This document shows, in pieces, positions 7,537 through 16,185 of a stretch of 46,521 nucleotides of DNA; within the stretch, counting starts at the first letter, position 1; every line of letters starts with the position of its first letter. This DNA is from DASPFV01 sp035620975 (GTDB lineage Bacteria > Acidobacteriota > Vicinamibacteria > Vicinamibacterales > 2-12-FULL-66-21). The position numbers and the translations under genes are program-made. The stretch spans positions 1 through 46,521 of the forward strand of contig DASPFV010000336.1 of NCBI GenBank assembly GCA_035620975.1, in the 5' to 3' direction. The notes under the pieces were generated by a model, which was given only the letters and a program-made list of their open reading frames with translations, searched no databases and was not told where the DNA came from.

Positions 7537-8541
7537 TCATTCGCTCGACACACCCGGGTTCGAGCTGCCGAGCGCGGGCACCGGGGAGCGCTCCGTCGCG
7601 CGGCGGACGTGCGCCAGGTACCGGAGCCGGTACGCCAGACGTCCGAGGGCGAAGGCCGAGTCGGTCGCCCGCTCCGCGGCCGCGGGACGGGCGGTCAACG
7701 CCAGAGCGCCGGCTTTGCCAGCCGCCACGATGGCTTCGCGAACCCAGTAGAGCACCGGACGGACGGCGCGGCTGTCGCGGCCGTGCTCCTGCGTCTCGAC
7801 CACCGCGTGGGTGATCCCGCACCAGAAGAACCACCTCAGGTAGTACGACAACCGGACCCGGGCCGACGGCACCCAGTGCCGGACGCGGACGTCGGGGTGG
7901 TACTCGCAGCGGTAGCCGGCGGCCACCGCGCGCTGGCACAGCTCGTGATCCTCTCCGCCGAGCAGCGTTCCGCGCCGTCGTCCCAGGTGCGATGCGAAGC
8001 CGCCCAGCGCGCGCAGAACATCCGCCCGCACCGCCATGTTCGCGCCGACGGCGGTTCGTGATCCGAGAGGCTGCCGCGCGCTGCCATAGTGCAGCAGGGC
8101 CAGCGGCGCGCACATCCGCGTATACCGGCCGTCTCCCTCGATCCGCAGCCAGCCCGGGGGCGATTGCTCCCACCGTGGATCGACGCGGCCGCCGATCAGG
8201 CCGAGCGTGGGATCGGCGAACGCCCTGCGGATGGCTTCGATCCAGTCTTCCGCCACCAGCACATCGTCGTCGGTCAGCGCCATCACGTCGCCGTGCGCCG
8301 CGGCCAGGCCGTGGATGAGAGCCGGCGTCTTCCCTGGAGACTGCTCACGACGGAGGCGCAGCGGTGCAGGAAAGATCCGGGAGAACTCCCGCACCACGCC
8401 GGCCGTGCCGTCGGTCGAGGCATTGTCGACGACGATGACCTCGTCGCCGGGCTCGAACCGCTGGACGAGCAGCGACTGGAGCGTTTCGCGGAGCAGGTGC
8501 GCGCGGTTGAACGTGGCGATCACGACGCTGATGGCCGACAC
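7537..8541 (-). CDS. family 2 glycosyltransferase
   Basis: 334 residues from GTG, with GGAG five bases upstream and one base after the preceding stop. The N-terminal GT-A domain opens ISVVIATFNRAHLL; VVDNASTDGT and the metal-binding LTDDDVL follow. GGRVDPRW and GGEDHELCQRAVAAGY form the acceptor-side motif usual in this group. The C terminus (about residues 230-330) has amphipathic and possibly membrane-associated segments. It should transfer a sugar from a nucleotide donor to a lipid-linked intermediate. It is clearly related to the next upstream gene (shared TDDDVL, GANMAVR, GEDHE), which suggests tandem duplication. Donor and linkage cannot be read from the sequence. Confidence 0.9.
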   Translation of the reverse strand: MSAISVVIATFNRAHLLRETLQSLLVQRFEPGDEVIVVDNASTDGTAGVVREFSRIFPAPLRLRREQSPGKTPALIHGLAAAHGDVMALTDDDVLVAEDWIEAIRRAFADPTLGLIGGRVDPRWEQSPPGWLRIEGDGRYTRMCAPLALLHYGSARQPLGSRTAVGANMAVRADVLRALGGFASHLGRRRGTLLGGEDHELCQRAVAAGYRCEYHPDVRVRHWVPSARVRLSYYLRWFFWCGITHAVVETQEHGRDSRAVRPVLYWVREAIVAAGKAGALALTARPAAAERATDSAFALGRLAYRLRYLAHVRRATERSPVPALGSSNPGVSSE

Positions 8542-8542
8542 G

Positions 8543-9514
8543 TCAGCTCCGGCGCAGGACTACGGGTTGAGCCTCGACAGCAGCGGTGGCGCGTCGAGTC
8601 CAGCGGGCCCGAACGTAGCCGCCGAACCAGAAGAGGCGCATGGCACTGGCGACCCCGGCCGCGACGTTCAGCCGAACCGCCGCGCCCGTCGCGCCGAGCA
8701 CGTCTGCCGCCGCGCGGCGCCAGAGATACCGCGGGACACCGAGCAGCTCCCTGGCGCCCGGGGCGTATTCCTGGTCCAGCCCCGCCACGATGGCGCCATT
8801 GTCGATGTACCAGCGGCTGAAGTAGGGCAGACGCAGACGGTCGGCTGGCACGCGGTGGCGAACCCAGGCCTCCGGCACGTAGAGGCCCTTGCATCCGGCG
8901 CGGGCCATTCTCAGTGCGAACTCGTGATCCTCGCCGGTGCGCAGCGTGCCTTGCAGCTTTCCGAGCCCCGCATTCCAGCCGCCGATCCGATCCAGCACGT
9001 GGCGGCGGACCGCCATGTTCGCCCCGATAGGCATGATCTGCTGGTTGAGGCCGCCGCCGAGCTCGAGCCGGAAGGGGCCACCGTCGGCGACGGCAAGGAC
9101 GCCGTAGAGGCGGGGCGACAGCCAGCGCGGGGGAGCGGCCTCCCACAGCGGGAAGATCCGCCCCGCGGCGTAGTCCGCCTGGTCCTCGCGAAACGCCGCG
9201 AGGTAGGCGTTCAACCAGCCCGGCGACGGCAGCACGTCGTCGTCGGTGAGCACGATCAGCTCCCCGCGCGCGCGCGGCATGGCCGTGTTCAGCGCATGGG
9301 ACTTGCCGGATCTCGTCTCGCGCAGGTACACCACCGGCACAGGCGCGCGCGAGGCCGCTGTCCGCACGACCTCGGCCGTCTCGTCGGTCGAGCCGTTGTC
9401 GACGACCACGATTTCCCACCAGACCGAGGGCGACTCCTGGGCCGCGACGGCCTCGAGCGTCGATGCCAGCAGCCGTGCGCGATTGTGTGTGGCGATGACG
9501 ACGCTGATGGTCAC
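8543..9514 (-). CDS. family 2 glycosyltransferase
   Basis: 323 residues from GTG at 9514, which overlaps the stop of the O-antigen ligase gene by four bases (GTGA). The longer upstream reading has no family similarity. Key segments are TISVVIATHNRARLL, VVVDNGSTDET, LTDDDVLPSPGW, GANMAVRRHVLDRIGGW and GEDHEFALRMARAG, all in the order of GT2 enzymes. A run RLRLPYFSRWYIDNGAI and hydrophobic stretches near residues 260-300 suggest membrane contact. It is a paralogue of the downstream gene with the same architecture. The role is inferred to be stepwise assembly of the polysaccharide repeat unit on a polyprenyl carrier; sugar specificity is unknown. Confidence 0.9.
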   Translation of the reverse strand: MTISVVIATHNRARLLASTLEAVAAQESPSVWWEIVVVDNGSTDETAEVVRTAASRAPVPVVYLRETRSGKSHALNTAMPRARGELIVLTDDDVLPSPGWLNAYLAAFREDQADYAAGRIFPLWEAAPPRWLSPRLYGVLAVADGGPFRLELGGGLNQQIMPIGANMAVRRHVLDRIGGWNAGLGKLQGTLRTGEDHEFALRMARAGCKGLYVPEAWVRHRVPADRLRLPYFSRWYIDNGAIVAGLDQEYAPGARELLGVPRYLWRRAAADVLGATGAAVRLNVAAGVASAMRLFWFGGYVRARWTRRATAAVEAQPVVLRRS

Positions 9515-10956
9515 GCGGCCTCCGCCTGCACGGGCCTGGGCAGCGCGTTCGTCGCCTGGCTCAGCGTGATCTCGCGCAGCGAGCCTGCCAGCGCGAGCAC
9601 GACGTAGAGCGTCCAGTAGTACGCGACGGACGCGAACATCGCGGCGACGAACCATCCGGTGAGGCTCGCGGCCATGCCCGTCGCGTACAGGTCGAACCAC
9701 TCACGGCGCCCGCGCGCCGGGCCCGCTCGCTGCCCACGCCCCGTCTGCCACGCCGTCCGTATCGACCGATGCACGGTGGATACGCCGCTGAAGCCGACAA
9801 CGATCATGCCGCCGAAGATGAGCAGGCCGCCGATCCCGAGCTCCGCCGCCACCTGGAGCACCGCGTTATGGGTCTCGCGCCAGGCTTCTTCCCGGTACTC
9901 CGGCCGGTAGTTCTTGAACTGTCCCGCGCCGACGCCCAGGACGGGGTTCTCGAAGAAGGCCTGGAGCCCTTCCCGCATCAGGGTCTTCCGGGCCTCGCGC
10001 GAGCCGGTCGGATCCTCGTCGGCGTTGACGATGCTCGACATGCGCGAGACGAAGGTGGACGGCAGCAGCGGGAGGGCAGCCAGCGAGGCCGCCACCACCA
10101 GGCCCGCGACACCGGGCCGGATTTTTCGCAGGCGATAGAGCAGCACGGCGAGCATCACGACGAGGCCCACGGTTCCGCCGCGACTCTTGCTGAAGACGAT
10201 GGCCGCGGCGATCGCAGGAGCGCCGATGAGCGCGAGTGTGCGGACGACGGGCCGGCTGCGGTCGAGCGCCAGGACCAGCGCGAGCGGCAGGAACGCCACC
10301 ATGTTCAGCGCCATGTCGTTGGGGTTGCCGAACAGCCCGCCGACGGCTCCCGTCACGCGACCACCCTCGACGAGATTCACGCCGCGCGCGTAGTCGATGA
10401 CCGCTCGCACGCCGATGTACGCCGTGCCGAGCACCACCACCTGCGTGAGACGCTCGAACCGCGCGCGCGTCGTCACCGTGTTCACGATGAGCAGGAAGAC
10501 GAGGATGACCTTGCTGTACAGATCGGTGAAGACGCCGACGGCCCCTCCGGGCCAGACCGAGAACGGCGCCGTGAGAATCATCATGGCCCCGAGACCGAGC
10601 ACGAGGATCAGCTCGGGCGTCAGGCGAATGACGGGGGCGCCACGGCCGAGGCGCCCGCCGACGAGCGCCACGAGGGCGAAGATGGCCGTGAGATCCGCGA
10701 GATGGAGCACCTGCAGGAAGGGCAGCTGATCCTGCGGCCGGACGAACAGCACGAACGTGAATGCCAGGAGTCCGCGGAACGCCACGATGTCGCGATCGTG
10801 CTCGTCGGCGACCGGCTCGCCCGCCGGGGAGGCTGCAGAATCTCCCGCCTGGTGGGCGGCCCGTACCGACCCGGACGCTGCGGCGCACGTGAAGGCGAGG
10901 CGCTCGGTCCCGTGGTTTTCCCTTTTTGGCGCTCCGGATTCTCCTGTGTGGAACAC
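9511..10956 (-). CDS. O-antigen ligase/polymerase-family membrane protein (Wzy/WaaL type)
   Basis: 481 residues. The GTG at 10956 has GGAG five bases upstream and begins one base after the stop of the small tail ORF. The first 50 or so residues are variable, so a later GTG (before AFRGLLAFTFVLF) is an alternative start. About ten hydrophobic segments follow. A large loop between the later ones holds SREARKTLMREGLQAFFENPVLGVGAGQF and ETHNAVLQVAAELGIGG, the hallmark H-N motif region of the Wzy_C/O-antigen ligase family. Such proteins join polyprenyl-linked repeats in the periplasm or ligate them to an acceptor. Within this Wzx-containing operon a polymerase role is likelier than ligation, but sequence alone does not separate them. 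Confidence 0.85.
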   Translation of the reverse strand: MFHTGESGAPKRENHGTERLAFTCAAASGSVRAAHQAGDSAASPAGEPVADEHDRDIVAFRGLLAFTFVLFVRPQDQLPFLQVLHLADLTAIFALVALVGGRLGRGAPVIRLTPELILVLGLGAMMILTAPFSVWPGGAVGVFTDLYSKVILVFLLIVNTVTTRARFERLTQVVVLGTAYIGVRAVIDYARGVNLVEGGRVTGAVGGLFGNPNDMALNMVAFLPLALVLALDRSRPVVRTLALIGAPAIAAAIVFSKSRGGTVGLVVMLAVLLYRLRKIRPGVAGLVVAASLAALPLLPSTFVSRMSSIVNADEDPTGSREARKTLMREGLQAFFENPVLGVGAGQFKNYRPEYREEAWRETHNAVLQVAAELGIGGLLIFGGMIVVGFSGVSTVHRSIRTAWQTGRGQRAGPARGRREWFDLYATGMAASLTGWFVAAMFASVAYYWTLYVVLALAGSLREITLSQATNALPRPVQAEAA

Positions 10957-10957
10957 G

Positions 10958-11068
10958 CTATCTCCACACTTCGCGGCCGCGCCGCACCGACAGGAGGCCG
11001 GCCACGGCGGAATAGTTCATCAGGACGAACGCGTAGGCCACCCGTGCCAGTCGCCGAACCCTGCTCAT
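10958..11068 (-). CDS. 36-residue tail ORF, detached C terminus of the adjacent membrane glycosyltransferase
   Basis: The ATG at 11068 has GGGGAGG four bases upstream, and the stop TAG lies one base before the GTG of the ligase gene. The product is one short hydrophobic helix (ARVAYAFVLMNYSAVAGLL) ending in GREVWR. This is how membrane-bound GT2 enzymes of the cellulose-synthase-like group usually end. It is in the same frame as the glycosyltransferase upstream (11117-12265), separated from it by an in-frame TAG and about 50 codons without family character. It is either the separated C terminus of a broken gene, now with its own ribosome site, or a real small membrane peptide. Its tight coupling to the ligase start favours translation. 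Confidence 0.5.
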   Translation of the reverse strand: MSRVRRLARVAYAFVLMNYSAVAGLLSVRRGREVWR

Positions 11069-11116
11069 GCAGCCTCCCCGCGTGAACCGACGGGGGCTGC
11101 GGGAGCAAATGGACCG

Positions 11117-12265
11117 CTATCCCGCTTTGACCCGGGTTCCGCCGGACATGTGTGGAAGGCCAGCTCTGTCGTATGCGGCGCGGTCGGGCTGGTTCCCCCC
11201 CGCGGGCTCATCCACGGGCCTTGCGCGCGTCCGTTCCGTCCATGCGCCGAACGCGGCGAGACCGTAGAAGCCGAGCTGCACTATCAGTGCCAGCAGGTAG
11301 AACCATGACTGCGGCGCCAGCACGGCCGAGGCGACGAGCGCCGCGAGGAGCGCCCAGGGCACGATCAGGCGCCCCAGTTTGTGGGAACAGTACTGCCACC
11401 AGACCGGGTTCACGAGCGGCACGAGCAGCCGGGGCTCCAGGGCCAGGATCTGGTAGTTGCCCGCGAGCGTTCGGGTCTTGCGGCGCGCCTCGGACGGGCC
11501 GTCCGCGGAAACGCGATCGTATGCGCGGGCCCGATCGTCGAACACGACCCGTTTGCCGCCGAGCACGATGCGCATCGGCGCCAGCACGTCGTCGAGCAGC
11601 GTTTCCTCGGGCAGCGGCCGCCACAGCTCGCGTCTGACGGCGTAGAGCGCGCCGGTGGCCCCGAGCGTCGATCCAATCCGGCTCTCGTGGCGCCGCAGCC
11701 ATTTCTCGTACTTCCAATACAGGCCCAGGCCGTCCGCCATTGTCGAGTCCAGGTCGTCGGCGCGGTCCTCGCAGTCGAGCACGAGCTCGCCGGTGACGCC
11801 GCCGACCGCGGGGTCGGTGAAGTTTGCGGCCAGGTGTGAAATGGCGTCGGGCGCGAAGCGCTGTCTGGCGTCGGCGAACACCACGAGCTCGCCGCGCGCC
11901 GCCGCGACGCCCGCGTTCAGCGCCCGCGGCTTTCCCCCGCGCGGCAGCTCGATCAGCCGTACGCGATCTCCGAACGACGCGACGGCGGCCGCCGTGTCGT
12001 CGGACGATCCGTCCGACACGACGATGATCTCGAGATGCCCGGGGTAATCCTGCCCGAGGAGGTTGGTCAGGCGGTCGCGCAGCCTCGCGGCCTCATTGCG
12101 CGCGGCCAGGACGACCGAGACGTCCGGCCAGGCGGCGCCGGCCTCCCGGGGCCGCTGTTTCCGCACGATCCGGCCCGCGACGACGGACCAGGCGGCCAGC
12201 AGCAGGGGATAGCCCACATAGACATACGCGACGCAGAAGACGGACGCCCAGAAGACGAGCTCCAT
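11117..12265 (-). CDS. membrane-bound family 2 glycosyltransferase (C terminus apparently altered)
   Basis: 382 residues from ATG at 12265. TM1 is ELVFWASVFCVAYVYVGYPLLLAA. The GT-A domain follows with DVSVVLAARNEAARL, VVSDGSSDDT, FADARQRF and the acceptor motif TLLDDVLAPMRI, then RRKTRTLAGNYQ in place of the Q-x-x-R-W motif. Two or more C-terminal TM helices come after it (about residues 295-350). From about residue 353 (after GAWTERTRARPVDEP) the sequence loses family character and reaches a TAG at 11117; the expected last helix appears in the same frame at 10958-11068. A 7-base C run at 11195-11201 lies at the point where similarity is lost. It should build the polysaccharide on the cytoplasmic face of the inner membrane. 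Whether the enzyme is still active is uncertain. Confidence 0.8.
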   Translation of the reverse strand: MELVFWASVFCVAYVYVGYPLLLAAWSVVAGRIVRKQRPREAGAAWPDVSVVLAARNEAARLRDRLTNLLGQDYPGHLEIIVVSDGSSDDTAAAVASFGDRVRLIELPRGGKPRALNAGVAAARGELVVFADARQRFAPDAISHLAANFTDPAVGGVTGELVLDCEDRADDLDSTMADGLGLYWKYEKWLRRHESRIGSTLGATGALYAVRRELWRPLPEETLLDDVLAPMRIVLGGKRVVFDDRARAYDRVSADGPSEARRKTRTLAGNYQILALEPRLLVPLVNPVWWQYCSHKLGRLIVPWALLAALVASAVLAPQSWFYLLALIVQLGFYGLAAFGAWTERTRARPVDEPAGGNQPDRAAYDRAGLPHMSGGTRVKAG

Positions 12266-12330
12266 GGATCGGGCGGCACCCCGGACCGCCTGGCGCAGCG
12301 CGGCTGACGCGCTGGCCCAAACGACCCATG

Positions 12331-13695
12331 CTATGCAAGGGACACGCCCTGTCCGACGGCCTCCGGGCGCGGCGAGCCGAGCTTGAAGACGTTCGGCGCC
12401 GGCTTCTTGATTGCGTTGCGCGTGTCGACGATGAGATCGGCCTCGGCGACCATCGCGTCGTAGTCGAACACCTTGTGATCGGTGACGATGACGACGCAGT
12501 CGTACCGCGAGAACCCGCCTCGGGGGACCTCGACCGACTTGATGTCCATCCGTCCCGACCACTCGCGGCCGTGCACCTCGGCGACGTAAGGGTCCACGTA
12601 GGCGACGCTGGCACCCTTTTCGTGCAGGAGGCCCATCACGTCGAGCGCGGGCGATTCGCGCATGTCGTCGATGTCGCGCTTGTAGGCCACGCCCGCAATC
12701 AGGATTCGCGCGCCGTTCACGGCCTTCCGTCGCGTGTTCAGGGCGTCGCCGACCTTCTCGACCACGTAGTGCGGCATGGCGCCGTTGATGTGTCCCGCGA
12801 GCTCGATGAACCGCGGATCGAACCCGCTCTGCTTCGCCTTCCAGGACAGGTAGAAGGGATCGATCGGAATGCAGTGGCCGCCCAGGCCGGGGCCGGGGTA
12901 GAAGGCCATGAAGCCGAACGGCTTCGTCCGCGCCGCATCGACCACCTCCCACACATCGATGTTCATCCGGTCGCACATGAGCGCGAGCTCGTTCACGAGG
13001 CCGATGTTCACCGCGCGGAACGTGTTCTCCAGCAGTTTGACCATCTCGGCGACGCGCGTCGAGCTCACCGGCACGATCGTCCGGATGGCGGTGCCGTACA
13101 GGGCCGACGCGAGCCGCAGGCAGTCCGGCGTCAGGCCGCCGACCACCTTGGGGACGTTGTGTGTCTGAAAAGTCTGGTTGCCGGGATCCACGCGCTCGGG
13201 CGAGAACGAGAGAAAGAAATCACGGCCCGCCTTCAGCCCGCTGGCCTCGAGCAGTGGCTGCACGACCTCGTCGGTGGTCCCTGGATACGTCGTCGACTCG
13301 AGGCTGATGAGCAGCCCGGGGTGGAGGTGCGCCGCGATGGCCTCGACCGCGTTGACGATGTAGGACATGTCGGGGTCCTTCGTCTTCCGCAGCGGCGTGG
13401 GGACGCAGATGTTGATGGTGTCGAGCTCGCGGACGACCGAGAAATCCGTCGTCGCGTCCAGCTTGCCGGCCTCCCGCAGCGCCCCGACATCGTCGGTGGT
13501 CACGTCCGGGATGTACGAGCGGCCGGCGGAGATGGCGTCGACCTTCCGCTCGTCGAGATCGATGCCGGTGGTGTGGAATCCCGCCTTCGCGAGCTCCACG
13601 GCCAGCGGCAGGCCGACGTAGCCGAGCCCGACGACGCCCGCGCGGGCGCGGCGGGACTCGATTTTCTCGAGAAGAGCGGCGGCGATTGCTGACAT
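12331..13695 (-). CDS. nucleotide-sugar dehydrogenase, UDP-GlcNAc 6-dehydrogenase (WbpA/WecC) type
   Basis: 454 residues from ATG at 13695, with GAGGA eight bases upstream; the longer upstream frame is not conserved. NAD-binding GLGYVGLP is at residues 23-30, and the catalytic Cys275 sits in GPGLGGHCIPIDPFYLSWKA, a form usual for the WbpA/Tvi subgroup rather than UDP-glucose dehydrogenase proper. SFSPERVDPGN and the C-terminal GVAYKRDIDDMRESPAL block complete the three-domain family order. The enzyme oxidises C6 of a UDP-sugar twice to a uronic acid, so the polymer probably contains an acidic sugar. That fits the neighbouring beta-helix and CBM proteins. The family call is firm; substrate choice (UDP-GlcNAc over UDP-Glc) is moderate. 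Confidence 0.9.
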   Translation of the reverse strand: MSAIAAALLEKIESRRARAGVVGLGYVGLPLAVELAKAGFHTTGIDLDERKVDAISAGRSYIPDVTTDDVGALREAGKLDATTDFSVVRELDTINICVPTPLRKTKDPDMSYIVNAVEAIAAHLHPGLLISLESTTYPGTTDEVVQPLLEASGLKAGRDFFLSFSPERVDPGNQTFQTHNVPKVVGGLTPDCLRLASALYGTAIRTIVPVSSTRVAEMVKLLENTFRAVNIGLVNELALMCDRMNIDVWEVVDAARTKPFGFMAFYPGPGLGGHCIPIDPFYLSWKAKQSGFDPRFIELAGHINGAMPHYVVEKVGDALNTRRKAVNGARILIAGVAYKRDIDDMRESPALDVMGLLHEKGASVAYVDPYVAEVHGREWSGRMDIKSVEVPRGGFSRYDCVVIVTDHKVFDYDAMVAEADLIVDTRNAIKKPAPNVFKLGSPRPEAVGQGVSLA

Positions 13696-13776
13696 CGACT
13701 GGGTTCCTCGAAGGACGGCGGAGTGCCTGGATCGACTGAATCCGGAGACGCGGCCGTCCGTCCCGGGCGCCCGGAC

Positions 13777-13805
13777 GCCTGACGAGCCGTCGGCTCGAAT
13801 CAGGC
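13777..13805 (-). terminator. strong stem-loop between operon genes, possible attenuator
   Basis: GCCTGA-CGAGCC-GTC-GGCTCG-AA-TCAGGC: twelve base pairs, a 3-base loop and a 2-base bulge. It sits just past the stop of the ATPase gene on the - strand, within the largest gap (125 bases) in the middle of the operon. There is no T tract, so it may stabilise or process mRNA rather than terminate transcription. It would divide the operon into an assembly/export half and a glycosyltransferase half. Confidence 0.4.
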
Positions 13806-13820
13806 GCTCCATTCTACCCG

Positions 13821-15089
13821 CTAATTCTCCTCGAGCGCCCGCTGCGAGGGTCCCAGCAGCCGCTTGAGCCACCCGCGGAAGCCTTCCTGCCGGGAAGCAA
13901 CGAACCGGGAAGGGTGGGTCTCGGCGCGCGGCCTGGCGCGGCCGCGCGACACCGCGGCGGGCGGGCCGGCGACGTGACTGCGCTGGACGCGGAGCAGCCG
14001 ATACTCCTCGGCAAGGATCCGCCGCTGCTCGGAGAGCTCGCGCTCGCGCTGCGCGAGCGCCCGTTCGCGGGCGTCGAGCCGGGCGGCGACGTCACTGGCC
14101 TCGCGGATGGCGCGCGCGAGCGCCTGCTCCTGCACGGCGGTCGGCACGACGGCTGGTTCGTCAGGATAAGGATCTGCGGCCGGTGCGGCGGCGGGTCCGG
14201 GGATCGGCCGGGGCGCTGCGGCTTGCGCGGGCTCGGGCACGGGCGCGCGTTCCGGCCGGCTGTCGTGACGGGCGGGCAGCACGCCGGTCGCCTCGAGCTC
14301 CGCGAGCACTTCCCGGACGAGCGCGAGATCGATGTGGCGCCGCTCTTCCGCGTAACCGAACACGAGGGTGGCATCGCAGATCACGTTGATGATGCGGGGC
14401 ACGCCGCCACTGCGGCGGTAGATCAGCTCCGCGGCGTCGGCGGGGAACCGCATCGGCTCTCCCAGCGCGGCGTGCTTGAGGCGGTAATTGATGTAGGCTG
14501 CCGCATCCGACGAGTCCAGCGGCGTGAGGTGGTAGCTCACGGCGACGCGCTGGCGGAACTGCTCCAGCTCCGGAGACGCGATCGTCTGGCGGAGGTTGGG
14601 CTGACCCACCAGGAAGATCTGCAGCAGCTTCGATTTCTCGGTCTCGAAGTTCGAGAGCAGCCGGATCTCTTCCAGACCGGCGGGACTCAGGTTCTGCGCC
14701 TCGTCGACAACGAGGAGCGGCCGGCGTTCCTGGGCGCGCTGCTGGACCAGGAACACGCCGAGATCCCGCAGCAGTGACGGCTTCGATTTGCCAGCCGTGT
14801 CGAGACCGAAGTCGATGGCCACGGCCTCGAGCAGCTCGCGCGGTTCGAGGGTCGTGTTGACCAGCCGCGCGACCACCGTCCGATCGTCGAGGCGCCGCAG
14901 GAGGGTCTGGAGCAGCGTAGTTTTGCCCGCGCCGATCTCGCCGGTCACGACGATGAAGCCGGCGCGTGTTTCCAGTCCGTAGCGCAGGGAGTCGAGCGCC
15001 TCGCGATGAACCCGGCTCAGGTAGAGGTACTCGGGGTCCGGAGTCAGGGCGAACGGCCGCTCGCGGAGGTTGTAAAAGCGTTCGTACAT
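13821..15089 (-). CDS. ExeA-like AAA ATPase of the XrtA/PEP-CTERM-associated type
   Basis: 422 residues from ATG at 15089, overlapping the upstream stop by one base (TGATG). It opens MYERFYNLRERPFALTPDP, the usual start of this family. Walker A is GEIGAGKTT (about residues 50-58), Walker B is LLVVDEAQNL, and GGVPRIINVICD is the sensor/arginine region. After residue 280 comes a Pro/Ala linker, then a charged coiled coil (ARERALAQRERELSEQRRIL) and a basic tail. Homologues sit in exosortase-linked polysaccharide loci and resemble the type II secretion ATPase ExeA; their exact task is not established. Here it probably powers or senses a step in export or assembly at the membrane. Confidence 0.85.
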   Translation of the reverse strand: MYERFYNLRERPFALTPDPEYLYLSRVHREALDSLRYGLETRAGFIVVTGEIGAGKTTLLQTLLRRLDDRTVVARLVNTTLEPRELLEAVAIDFGLDTAGKSKPSLLRDLGVFLVQQRAQERRPLLVVDEAQNLSPAGLEEIRLLSNFETEKSKLLQIFLVGQPNLRQTIASPELEQFRQRVAVSYHLTPLDSSDAAAYINYRLKHAALGEPMRFPADAAELIYRRSGGVPRIINVICDATLVFGYAEERRHIDLALVREVLAELEATGVLPARHDSRPERAPVPEPAQAAAPRPIPGPAAAPAADPYPDEPAVVPTAVQEQALARAIREASDVAARLDARERALAQRERELSEQRRILAEEYRLLRVQRSHVAGPPAAVSRGRARPRAETHPSRFVASRQEGFRGWLKRLLGPSQRALEEN

Positions 15090-16180
15090 CAGCGAAGTCC
15101 TCGTTGAGCCGCGGCGGCGCGCTGCGGTGAGAACCGGGCGCACGCCGCGATGGCTGCGGCAAGGCGGCCGGGATGGTGGCGGATGCGCCCCGCCGGCCCC
15201 TCGGAGGCCAGCGGCGCGCCGATTGGCTCCACGCCCAGCGCGCGGAGCGCCTCGATATCGCGGGTCGTGACCGTGATGGGTACCGAGCCGCGCGACGCGT
15301 AAGGCTGCCGGAGCGACTCCGGCACAGGGCTGGTGTTGAACACCACGAAATCGAACGGCTGGGACCCGACGTGCTCGTGCACGACGGCCAGGTGCCGGAC
15401 GGCGCCGAACCCGTCAGTCTCGCCTGGTTCGGTCATCAGGTTCAGCACGAACACCCGGACGGCATCGGCGAGCCGAATCGCCTCGCGCAGCTCGGGGATG
15501 AGCAGCGCCGGCAGGATGCTCGTGTAGAGGCTTCCCGGGCCGGCGATGATCACGTGCGCTCGCCGGAGCGCATCGAGCGCCACGTCGACGCAGGGCGGTT
15601 CGGCCGGGATCAGCGTGAGGCGGCGGATTCCGCAGCCCGCGGTGACGATCGCGGTCTCGCCGGAGACCGCGCGGCCGTCGGCGAGCTCGGCCGACAGCGT
15701 CACGGGTGCGGCCGTGGCCGGCACGACGCGGCCCCGCGCGCCCACGACCTGGCCCGCGATCTCGACGGCCTTCGTGAAGTCGCCTGTGACCTCGGTCAGG
15801 GCCGTCAGCATCAGGTTGCCGACCGAGTGACCGTTGAGGCCGTCGCCGGCCTCGAAGCGGAACTGGAAGAGCGCCGTCAGATCGGACTCGCGTTCCGCGA
15901 GCGCCGCCAGACAGTTCCGGATGTCGCCCGGCGGGATGATGCCGAACTCCCGCCGGAGTCGCCCCGAACTCCCCCCGTCGTCGGTCGTGGTGACGATCGC
16001 GACCAGCCGATCGTCCCCGGGGTCTTGTCCGGGTATCCCCTCGGGGTAGACCAGCGGCCGAAGCCCGCGCAGCACGTTGGGCAGGCCGGTCCCGCCGCCG
16101 ACCGCCGCCACGCGCAGCGCGCCCGCCACGGCCGCGGCCTCGCGGGTTTCGGGCGCCGGTGAGCCGGACGGCAACGCCAT
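15089..16180 (-). CDS. YvcK/CofD-like gluconeogenesis factor family protein
   Basis: 363 residues from ATG at 16180, with GGGGAG ten bases upstream; a GTG at 16189 overlapping the upstream stop (GTGA) is an alternative. The N-terminal nucleotide-binding motif is VAAVGGGTGLPNVLRGL. TTTDDGGSSGRLR, PPGDIRNCL, GLNGHSVGNLML and AGPGSLYTSILPALL follow in the order of the YvcK family. YvcK proteins bind UDP-GlcNAc and control carbon flux and wall precursor supply in Firmicutes and Actinobacteria; they are not known enzymes. In this operon it lies between the nucleotidyltransferase and the ATPase genes, a few genes from a UDP-sugar dehydrogenase, which suggests coupling of precursor level to polymer production. 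That link is inference. Confidence 0.88.
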   Translation of the reverse strand: MALPSGSPAPETREAAAVAGALRVAAVGGGTGLPNVLRGLRPLVYPEGIPGQDPGDDRLVAIVTTTDDGGSSGRLRREFGIIPPGDIRNCLAALAERESDLTALFQFRFEAGDGLNGHSVGNLMLTALTEVTGDFTKAVEIAGQVVGARGRVVPATAAPVTLSAELADGRAVSGETAIVTAGCGIRRLTLIPAEPPCVDVALDALRRAHVIIAGPGSLYTSILPALLIPELREAIRLADAVRVFVLNLMTEPGETDGFGAVRHLAVVHEHVGSQPFDFVVFNTSPVPESLRQPYASRGSVPITVTTRDIEALRALGVEPIGAPLASEGPAGRIRHHPGRLAAAIAACARFSPQRAAAAQRGLR

Positions 16181-16185
16181 CGGCG

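Noticed and set aside
13821..13920. C-terminal region of the ExeA-like ATPase as a separate gene
   Set aside because: The frame is continuous and the linker plus coiled coil are common in this family.
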